Shown: one piece after another, positions 55,764-64,000 of the stretch
How the letters are laid out: the number at the start of each line of letters is the position of its first letter
Numbering within the stretch: the first letter of the stretch is position 1
Origin: Amoebidium appalachense
Lineage: Eukaryota > Ichthyosporea
Length of the DNA stretch: 64,000 nt
NCBI GenBank assembly: GCA_963693365.1
Contig: CAVNZM010000014.1
Coordinates: forward strand, 4,588,001 to 4,652,000
Direction of reading: 5' to 3'
The notes under the pieces: generated by a model
Databases searched by the model: none
What the model was told of the DNA's origin: nothing
What the model saw: the letters and a program-made list of their open reading frames with translations, nothing else
Made by a program: the position numbers and the translations under genes

Positions 55764-57213
55764 CGTACTGAGTGCATAGTCTTCAGCAACAGCCTGCTTA
55801 GATGTGCCCGACACACCGTCATGATGTTGCACCAATGAAATGGCATCCTCGAGACTATCACTGGAGCACGTGGGTTGTGGACCACCTGAGACGTACTCGA
55901 GCTGTGTGTGTGTGTGTGTGTTGGGGGGGGGGGGGGGGGAGGGGACGGGATGAGGGAGGGGTGAGAGGAGAGGAGGGGGGGGGGGGGGGGGGGGTTTGAA
56001 TGCGGAACACGGTACGAAGTACGCATACACGATGAGAAGCATGGTGCAGGACACATGCAAAGGCAAACATTCAAGTATGCAACATCAGCCATGTGCACAG
56101 TATGCGTCATAAGCAGAGCCCATCCTCAGGGAGGACCCAATTCATCAATTGCGTCAGAGTTTCGACCCCTTAGCCCGACGCTCCAACTCTCCATACGACG
56201 CTCCAACTCAGACAGCAGCATCAACTGAACTTGGGCGGGTCAACCCGTCTTGATCAAAGACGAGCAGGGTTGCTTATGCAAGCAAGGTGAGCAAAATGGT
56301 GAAGATGTGTGTGCAAACTAATGCAGTGCAGCGAAAAATGCGTATGTGCTTACAGATGCACGACACAGAGCAACCATGCCCGGTTGCATGGAAGTAAAGC
56401 GGTCGAGGGGGGGGGGGGGAAGGGAAGGTGGAGTGGGTTGGTGGGTGGGAGGGAGGTTGTGTGTGTGTGTGTGCGCGCGCTTGCGTGCGTGTGTGTGTGT
56501 CTGTGTGTGTGTTTTGCCGTGGTGGTGGATGGGGAGGGCATGGGGTGATACGGAACTTTGGTGGTCAGTGACGTAGATGTGTCAGGGTGGCAAACATGCA
56601 GTAAAACACGTATGAAAATCCATCAAAACAAAACCACCAAACAAAAAAAAAAAAAAAAAAAAAAAAAACAGACGCGGAAATAATCGTGGACGTAGAGAAG
56701 ACACTTGAACCGATCCCATCCTCACAGGTATGTGTGTGTGTGTGTGTGTGTGTGGGGGGGGGGGGGTTTGAATGCGTCAAAAAGTACGAAGTACACAAGA
56801 ACAAACGGATAACACGATGCAGAATGCAAGCCATACATAAAGAGTATGCATAATAAGCAGAGCCCATCCTCAGGGGGGGCCCACGTCATCCACAGTACCC
56901 GAGTTTCGACCTATTCCCCTCGTTAACGAAACCCAACTCAGATACTGTTTCACTTGAACATGAGTAGGTCACCCGTCTTGATCAGAGACGAGCAGGGTTG
57001 CTTATGCAGGCAAGGGCAGTGGGAAAGGCCGGGGGTTAAAGTTGCAGCAGTAAGCAGAAGCAAGAAAAATATAGATAGGAACTCAGGAGACGGGGCTTCT
57101 AGGAAGCTCCCCCGTCGATACCTAAGTCGATACTTCCCTGGCTAACATACTACACCAGCTGAAAAGAATTAAGTCCCGAAGGCCACAGAATTCGTAATCA
57201 GAGGGGAAAATAT

Positions 57214-57258
<45 letters not shown>

Positions 57259-58122
57259 TGTAGTGACCCACCTGCCTGCATGCCTGCAGGTGAGCCATGC
57301 CCACACGTTCGTACAGTTTGAGGGCTGGACGGGAAGTGAAATAGCCCGTCCAGTAAGAATGCCACGAGTCAGAATACGGGAAAAAGTCGTCGGTTTTCCG
57401 AGTCCACACACCTTTTCCAGACCTGAAAAGGGGTGTGTTCGGGTTTAGACGGGGGTTTGCTGTGTAAAAATGTGGCAAACATTTTTGTTATGGAGAGCAG
57501 GTGTAACGTACAAGAAGCATGTTTGGAATACTGTGTCTGAGCCCATGATATCGACTTATGAGAGCCGGATGTCAAGAGTTGTCTTTCTAAGTATGGCAAC
57601 AGTGAGCTCCCAATTTACTAAATAAAGAATACACTTTACAGTCGAATGATGGTGTTTACAGAATCCGGCTATGCCCCAATCCCATTTTGATACAAAAACC
57701 TCAGAATGTTGTGTTTAAGTCGTCAGCGTGGTGAAGGTGGGGAGGCTGCTTTTCTGCATCTGAGAATGGAACAAGGTGAAAACGAAATTCCCATGTCCAA
57801 ATTCCCGAAACATGATTGAGGAAAAACACAGCCAAAGCGTACTGGGAAATGTAGCCACACAATGACAGATCTCGGTGGGCAGGCTGTACTTGTACATTTG
57901 AAAATGAGGAAATGAAATCTTCTATCCAAATTCCGAGAAACTTATAACCGGAAATTGCAAACAGAATTGGATTTGGGGGCTGTAGCCACCTACTTGTACA
58001 CAGCATCAATATACATCTCCGGGGTGGAGTAGAAGGCATTCACCCGGCCATCCTTGTTAGCGTAGTGGATGAGCTGGGCCATTAGGATTACGTTGTCAGA
58101 GAAGTTCTTTTTTTGTTCTTTT

Positions 58123-58157
<35 letters not shown>

Positions 58158-58359
58158 GGGGGGGGGGGGGGGGGGGGGGGGGAGGGGAGGGGGGGAGGGG
58201 AAGGGGGCGAATGCCTGTTATGTTGAGGAAAACGACATCGATAAGCAACATACTGAAAAGGAGGCATCACAGCAGGCATGCATACGAAAGAAACGTGCGG
58301 GCGAAGACTATCATCAGGGCATTTCCCGATGTGGTGGCGTGGTGGCGTGGTGGCGGTGG

Positions 58360-58443
<84 letters not shown>

Positions 58444-58576
58444 TGTAAACAGAAGAGCCTTCGAAACATTGACTCAACGACCTATCCAAACCCCACAAAA
58501 CAGAAACCAAAAAAATGTGTAGACCAGAAGCCATCGAACCCCCGACCCGCGCTGTGTGTGTGTGTGTGTGTGTGGT

Positions 58577-58616
<40 letters not shown>

Positions 58617-59681
58617 AAAGATCATGTACCTTGTCCATCTGCTTGAACCACATGATTGCATTTGAGTAAGTGAAGTCGCAGCCCATGGGGAACATGACGT
58701 TGTTGGTGCCCATGGCTGCTGCATACTGCTGTGCCTGCGCGACAAACTCGTCCACACGCGCCTGTTTTTTTTTTTTTTTTTTTTTTTTTTTTGTTTTTTT
58801 TTTTGGGGGGGGGGGGGAGGGGAGGGGGGAAGGGGGGGAGGGGGGAGGCGGGGGGGGGAGCGGAGAGAGGAGGGAGGGATACATCGAGGGAGAAGGTGAG
58901 GGAGGACGGAAGGAGGGAGGCAAGTGGGGGGGGGGGGGGGGATTATTAGCCAAGTAACAAAAAGACTGACTTCACCTGTTAGAAGAGGGCCAGCGACACC
59001 CTAGCCTCCCGTCTTTCTTCCCTCACCCATTTGTTTCCTATCACACATTTTGTTGATTTCCCCCCCCTTCTTTCTTGTTTGGTATACATACGTATATGTT
59101 CTGCTGCCATGCTAAACAACACCCTTATACTCCGAACACCCCTACAAACTTAATACTATTGCACGTGTCTACAAAACACACACTGCAACCACAGTGCATT
59201 ATAATTCCCTACCCACTACGCTTTCACTTTACTCGCTATACCTCCTTTCCCACCTCACTTCATACAGCACTATAACCCGTTCCCCCCGTTCCCCCCGTTC
59301 CCCCCCTGCCCCCCAGACATGCCAATTCCAATCCCCCTCCCCCCCCCCCCCCTCCCTACGCCACCCCCCTCCCCCTTCCTCCTCCGCCCCTCCTATTCCA
59401 ACCTTGCCTTCGCCTACTTTCCCCTGCAATGCCTCTCCTCTCCCCCCCTCCCCCCCTCCCACCCTTAGGGTTTACCCCCTATCAAATATATCGTGTACTT
59501 ATATTAAAAATACATGATTGGAAGTCACCCTACCTGTACGTTGTAGTCTTTTGACTTTGGATTGTCCACGACTGGGGTGTCGTTTTCCAGCCAGAACCCA
59601 CCGGGCGGGCAATAGTGGGAGTACATGACGGCAGTGAAGATTTCAGCCTGAAAGGGAGAAGGATTTGAGAGGCATTGTGTG

Positions 59682-59770
<89 letters not shown>

Positions 59771-60223
59771 TGTGCGTACGTGTGTGCGTGTTTGTGTTTG
59801 TGTGTAGGGATGTGTGTGTGTGTGTGTGCGTGCGTAGGCAATGTATGTCCGCGCGTGTGTTTTTGTTTGTATGTGTGTGTGTGTGCGTGTGTGTAGGTGT
59901 GTTCGTGCTTGCCGATGGATGGGTGTAGGCGGTTGGGTGGATGGGTGGATGTATTCCAACACATGCCAACCAACATGAGTCGATGCCTAGTATACATTAA
60001 CTTTGAGGACTCCTCATCAGCACTTTCGAATCACATGAACAATTTTATATGTTTACTGAATTTGTGCATGTTCTAAGCTCGTGCACACACCTGCTCTTTC
60101 AGGTTCTTGCTTGGGTCCCAAACAAACTCGAGAGTTTTCTCCCGGCGCCGTTTTGAGATGTCGTCGTGGTCAATACGGCCAAGGAAAAAGGCATCTGTGT
60201 ATTTGTGTGTGTGTTTGTTTTTT

Positions 60224-60254
<31 letters not shown>

Positions 60255-60349
60255 GCAGGAAGTGAGTGAGAGCGAGGGGGGAGAGGGGGGGGGGGGGGGG
60301 GGAGGGGGAATAGGTTGGTATGTGTCGGCTGCAAAAGGGAGGTCGGAAC

Positions 60350-60404
<55 letters not shown>

Positions 60405-60656
60405 GGGGGAAAAGGGGGTTGGTGGGGGGGTGGGAATGTCGGACGAAGCAAACAGTTGAACGGCAAAGAAGTCGACGAAGCAGAGAAAGCTGATGCACAA
60501 CAAGATGCAACATTCCTTCCAATCCCTCTCTCCTTCTCCCCCCTCCCCCCCCCCCCCACCACCATTCTCTCCTCCTCCCCCCCCCCCCCCCCTAAAGGCC
60601 CACTTCTTAGTTCCAAACCCCTGTCTCCTTCCCCCCCCCCCCCCCCCTTCTTCTAA

Positions 60657-60742
<86 letters not shown>

Positions 60743-61232
60743 TATCGGCCTCTTCTTCCCGTTTTCCGTCCTTTCCCCTAGACCGCTTTTCTTGTGCCAT
60801 CTACCTCTCACGGGCTTTTCCCATCCTCAATACCATCTACTCACTCAGTCCACTCTACGAATTTAAAACACGCATACAGATAATAACACCCGGAGAGATA
60901 GGGCGAGGGTGAGGACAAAAACATCCTGCGTTATTTTGGATACAAAGGCAAAAGACATAAAGAAAGGCATGGCTCGGGTGATAATATGCGCTCACCCGCG
61001 CCTACCTAGTAAAGTAGGGGCAGGGTTTTGTGGGGGGGGGGGAGGGGGGGGGGGGGGGGGGGCCTTACCAAAGTTCATTTGGGCAAAGAGTGCGGCCTGG
61101 ACGGAGGAGTGGCCAAATGGGTCCACGTGCCAACCAATCCGTGGCCGGATCCCAAATTCCTTAAGCAAAAAGCTGCAAGGTGATTAGTCAGCGGTTAAGT
61201 AAAAGGAGGCGAGGAGAAAACGGGAGGAAGCA

Positions 61233-61272
<40 letters not shown>

Positions 61273-61579
61273 GATTGTATGGAAGTGAGTGTGTTCTGTG
61301 CGATTGTTAGGAAGAGAGCGTCTAAATCAAATGATGCTTTGCCCCCTCCCCCCCCACCCCCTCCCCCTCCCCCTCCCCCATCCCCCCTACACACACACAT
61401 GACCGCCACCACTCTTAGCATCGTCACTTAGTTCGTTCCCCCCCGAGGGCTGATAACTCACATCATGTGACTCATTCTGCTTGCTAGGCACACCTCTCTA
61501 GGACGGGCAGGCTAAATAGAAAAGTCGGCATGTAGGTAGGGGGCGAAAGGGGGGGGGGGGGGGGGGGGGGTTGGCGGGC

Positions 61580-61615
<36 letters not shown>

Positions 61616-62146
61616 TTTTCGTTTTTTTTTTTTGTGTGTGTGTGTGTGTGTGTGTGTTTGTGTGTGAATGTTGGGGGGGCAGAGTGGGGGGGGTGATGGG
61701 CAGTGTGTGTGTGTGGGGAGGGAGGGGGGGGGGGGGGGGGGGGGGGAGGAGGGGGGGGGGAGGGGGAGGGAGGGATTTGCATACTTGTGGCCGCGGGTCA
61801 TCTGGTCGATGGTGGCCACATAGTGCACACTGGCCTCATCGTTCATGGCCCACCCTCCTGCAGACAGTACTCAGAAAATAAGACTGGGTGTACGGAATCT
61901 GGCCCACCCTCTCCTCTCCCCACCTCCCAAGTGTTTCCTTTTTCCCTCCTTCCGTCTCTGACTCCGGAGAAGAACGTGTCTGCAATATCCCCCGCCCCCC
62001 GCCCCTCCCCCTCCTCCCTCCACCCCCTGCTCCCCCACCTCCCCCCCCCCAAACACACACACACAATGCACCTCCGGTGGTCCCCCAGCGACCTGGCTCC
62101 CCCCTTCTACCCAAAAGCAGAATATCATCCCTTCCCCCCCTTCCCC

Positions 62147-62177
<31 letters not shown>

Positions 62178-62961
62178 AAAAAAAAGAAAAGAAAAAGGAA
62201 AAGTTAACCCTGCTATCCTCTCCTCCATCCTCTTCTACAAACGTAAACCAACTCCCTTTTTCCTTTTTTTTTTCTTTTTTTTCTTCACTGACCGTGAAAT
62301 GCGTTAACCAAGCACTGCCGTTTTCTCACCATCTCCCCTTCAGCCCCCCTCCCCCCCCCCCCACCACCACCACCACCACCCACCCTACTCCCCCCCCCTC
62401 CCCCCCCCCCCGCGGGAGCTACCCTTCCTTTCTTTTGAAAATTCCGTTTCACCACTGCCTATACATAGCACTAGATTGCTCGTTAAACTATACACGTTTA
62501 TGCCTAAAAGCATAAACTAAAGGCACCATGCCATTCTAGTGAGGACCCCCCCCCCCCCCCCCCCCCCCCCAACACCCACCCACACACACACGCACACAAA
62601 CAAAAAAAAAAAAAAAAAAAAAAAGAAGAAGAAAGAAAGACATACCATTGACAAACACCAACTGGCCATTTCTGACCAGATCCCTCACGATCTGTCGTGT
62701 GCCCTCCTCCTGCTCGTCCCACCAGCGGGTGAAGAAGGCCATCTCCACGTAGATGAACTTGCGGTCGGGGTTTTCCAAAAGCTGCTCGATGACTGTGTCG
62801 ATGATGTACTGCAAGGGGGTTGAGGAGAAGGGGGGTGAGTTGAAGTATAAAATAGAAAGAAAAAAAAAAGGGGGGGGGGGGGGGGGGGGAGGGGGGGAGG
62901 AGGAGGGAAAGAGCGGGCGGAGGCTGCACGTGGGTGGGTGGGTGGGTGGTGAGGAGGGGAA

Positions 62962-62995
<34 letters not shown>

Positions 62996-63583
62996 GTGAA
63001 GGGGGGGACAGGTGGAGAAAGGGCACGGATGGAAGGTTGGTCTTTGATGTTGAACTTTTTCTTTTTTCTTTCTTTGTTTTCTCTTTTTTCTTTTTTTTTT
63101 TGGAAAGGGAGGGGGAGGAGGCGGAGACGAGAAAGTCAGAAGAAGGTTTGCAAAAGGGAGGTTCTGGAGGGAAGCGGGAGGGGAGGGAGGGAGGGGGGTG
63201 GATTCGAAGTTATCACAAGAGGGAAGAGAGTCACCCTATAACTAGCCAAAAAAAGGAAATGGGAATCGGCGAGAGATCTATGAATCCGACAGTATTGGGT
63301 TCACCACAACGAAAGCAAACGAGAGGTACACACCTGCACTCCACCGCCAAACTCATTCTTCCTGAACCCATAGTAGTACTGGTCCACCGTGACCAACCAA
63401 CCAACATCATCGTGTGTGTGTGCCACAAGATGGAGGTTAATGGGTGCATTTGGATCGTAGCCAGAAGTTGTGTTGTACTTGTGGTTGATGGGCAGCTGTC
63501 TGTTGGAGGCGGGGGAGGGGGAGGTTGTAGCGGCGTTTGTTGGGGCGGTGGTTTGGCTGGCCTCCGTATAGCCGACTGTAAGC
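45454..63583 (-). CDS. MAN2B1: Lysosomal-type alpha-mannosidase, glycoside hydrolase family 38
   Basis: Exons (minus): 63334-63583, 62646-62808, 61785-61857, 61069-61172, 60091-60194, 59534-59647, 58630-58761, 57994-58106, 57272-57422, 55769-55901, 54966-55163, 54105-54223, 53674-53789, 53140-53278, 52772-52878, 52205-52265, 51531-51638, 50520-50597, 49522-49683, 48909-48996, 48219-48375, 46901-46989, 46295-46419, 45454-45594; about 1008 codons (human enzyme 1011 residues). It should release alpha-mannose from N-glycans in lysosomes. Zn ligands are visible in [17 protein letters not shown] (its Asp is the nucleophile) and HHDGVSGT. Also conserved: [97 protein letters not shown] and the C-terminal [13 protein letters not shown]. 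All junction phases agree and the stop codon is present. The first exon (signal peptide) was not found; the 63583 acceptor is a best guess and the Thr/Ser/Pro-rich stretch after it is unlike the family. Confidence 0.93.
46223..46274 (-). repeat. 52-base G homopolymer
   Basis: Starts 20 bases downstream (sense) of the donor of the second-last mannosidase exon. Confidence 0.9.
47955..48177 (-). repeat. Poly(C)-ended interspersed element, copy 8
   Basis: Full-length member in reverse complement: poly(G) then TTTGAATGCGGAACACAGTA through to TTTCGACCCCTTAGCCCGCG. In the intron between the mannosidase exons at 48219 and 46989, host sense orientation. Confidence 0.88.
49994..50130 (-). repeat. Poly(C)-ended interspersed element, copy 9 (subfamily B)
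   Basis: Plus strand TTTTGAATGCGTCAAAAAGT to CACGTCATCCACAGTACCCG. Differs from copy 1 types but is nearly identical to the copy at 56767. Mannosidase intron, host sense orientation. Confidence 0.82.
50430..50514 (-). repeat. (GT)n then poly(G), next to a splice donor
   Basis: Sense strand reads donor GTATAC, poly(C), then (CA)n. Confidence 0.9.
50599..50855 (-). repeat. (GT)45 and (GA)n microsatellites before an acceptor
   Basis: (GT)n 50599-50688 abuts the acceptor of exon 50520-50597 (CA on the sense strand); a (GA)44 run lies at 50767-50855. Confidence 0.92.
51685..51776 (-). repeat. (GT)n microsatellite
   Basis: About 36 units upstream (sense) of mannosidase exon 51531-51638. Confidence 0.92.
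53607..53667 (-). repeat. 61-base G homopolymer after a donor
   Basis: Begins six bases into the intron after exon 53674-53789 (sense GTACATCCCC). Confidence 0.92.
55717..55760 (-). repeat. 44-base G homopolymer after a donor
   Basis: Begins eight bases into the intron after exon 55769-55901 (sense GTACGTAACCCC). Confidence 0.92.
55971..56176 (-). repeat. Poly(C)-ended interspersed element, copy 10
   Basis: Full-length member in reverse complement (poly(G), then TTTGAATGCGGAACACGGTA to TTCGACCCCTTAGCCCG). Mannosidase intron, host sense orientation. Confidence 0.88.
55990..57012 (-). repeat. Diverged tandem duplication carrying two elements
   Basis: Segments 55990-56295 and 56765-57012 each hold an element copy followed by the same unique sequence (CCCGTCTTGATCA, GACGAGCAGGGTTGCTTATG, GCAAG). 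The unit is about 770 bases. All within one mannosidase intron. Confidence 0.75.
56753..56921 (-). repeat. Poly(C)-ended interspersed element, copy 11 (subfamily B)
   Basis: Close twin of the copy at 49994-50130. It extends further into a GAGTTTCGACCTATTCCCCT end, which shows that subfamily B shares the same 5' terminus. Same mannosidase intron as copy 10. Confidence 0.82.
57214..57257 (-). repeat. 44-base G homopolymer after a donor
   Basis: Follows the donor of exon 57272-57422 by 14 bases on the sense strand. Confidence 0.92.
58107..58182 (-). repeat. A tract and poly(C) before a mannosidase acceptor
   Basis: Sense order: poly(C), (CA)n, about 40 mostly A, then AAAG and exon 57994-58106. 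Confidence 0.9.
58762..58817 (-). repeat. A tract and poly(C) before a mannosidase acceptor
   Basis: Sense order: poly(C), about 40 A with one C, then ACAG and exon 58630-58761. Confidence 0.9.
59683..59763 (-). repeat. (GT)40 microsatellite
   Basis: Starts about 35 bases upstream (sense) of mannosidase exon 59534-59647. Confidence 0.95.
60658..60740. repeat. (CA)41 microsatellite
   Basis: One of the few tracts in the mannosidase gene with CA on the antisense strand. Confidence 0.95.
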
Positions 63584-64000
63584 CTGAGGGCGGTGTGAGT
63601 TGATCGTGAGAGAGAGGTTGAGCGTGCCCCTCTCAGGGCTGCATGTTTGAGTCTATATGCCTCCTGGCACCGTTGAAAAAAACGCTACATACATGGGAAG
63701 AACAGAACTCGCCCCCATCCTAAAAAATGAGGTTAAGATCGTTCCTTGACGTACAAGGACGGGAAACGTTCGTGCTACTTCTCGTTCACCTTAATTAACT
63801 CCTCCCACCCTCCCCCCCACCCCCACCCCCACCGCCCCTCTCCCCCCCGCTTTGCGCTCGCATAACACAAACACACGCACACGCTTCTCTTGCTCACTAT
63901 CCTCCGGATCCTTCCGTTCCTTCTTGAGCAGTTCACTCCCCTCCATCAAACCGTGGTGTTTTGTCTTACTCTCCTGCCCCATTTTTGAGTTGTGTTTGCT
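63584..64000. other. Upstream flank or first intron of the mannosidase gene
   Basis: The minus strand has an ATG at 63982 opening 63 codons, Lys/Glu-rich and then Gly/Val-rich from a G/C repeat. It is not a signal peptide. It could be a 5' exon, a leader frame or noise. No other feature seen. Confidence 0.35.

Noticed and set aside
63791-63982. 63-codon frame as the first mannosidase exon
   Set aside because: Not hydrophobic, so not a signal peptide, and it cannot be joined convincingly to the 63583 acceptor; left unassigned.

Overview
This is a stretch of eukaryotic nuclear DNA, most likely from an intron-rich protist. Every multi-exon gene has short exons (about 50-290 bases) joined by GT-AG introns. 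The introns are packed with poly(C)/poly(G) tracts, (CA)n/(GT)n microsatellites and minisatellites. The proteins resemble animal and plant housekeeping enzymes. I see no operons, ribosome binding sites or CRISPR arrays. The species cannot be named from this window; a unicellular holozoan or an alga would fit.

Layout. (1) 450-6288, minus: catalytic subunit of protein phosphatase 4, nine exons visible, 3' end off the left edge. (2) 6289-7207: a repeat-free divergent promoter. (3) 7208-21665, plus: a 20-exon PANK4-type gene with an N-terminal type II pantothenate kinase and a C-terminal DUF89 phosphatase. Unlike human PANK4 it keeps the kinase catalytic Glu and Arg. (4) 24.8-26.5 kb (plus) and 31.9-33.7 kb (minus): an inverted pair of frameshifted F-box/LRR gene copies. 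The first is followed by an orphan copy of a DnaJ exon. (5) 35237-39016, plus: a four-exon, membrane-anchored, DNAJC30-like J-domain protein that is probably mitochondrial. (6) 41908-43647, minus: an uninterrupted seven-repeat WD40 gene. (7) 45454-63583, minus: a 24-exon lysosomal-type GH38 alpha-mannosidase, complete at the 3' end, with the signal-peptide exon not identified.

The genes do not form a pathway: they cover signalling, CoA biosynthesis/metabolite repair, mitochondrial chaperone function and glycan breakdown. Exon phases match across every junction I joined, so the models for the PP4, PANK4, DnaJ and mannosidase genes are strong.

The most unusual content is in the introns. A family of interspersed elements of about 110-190 bp ends in poly(C), and every copy inside a gene lies in the host gene's sense orientation. 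Three consecutive-region exons of the PANK4-type gene have partial copies ('echoes') in the adjacent introns, some with an intact splice donor. Homopolymer and CA tracts abut splice sites and are biased to C and CA on the sense strand. One PP4 intron ends in CG instead of AG.
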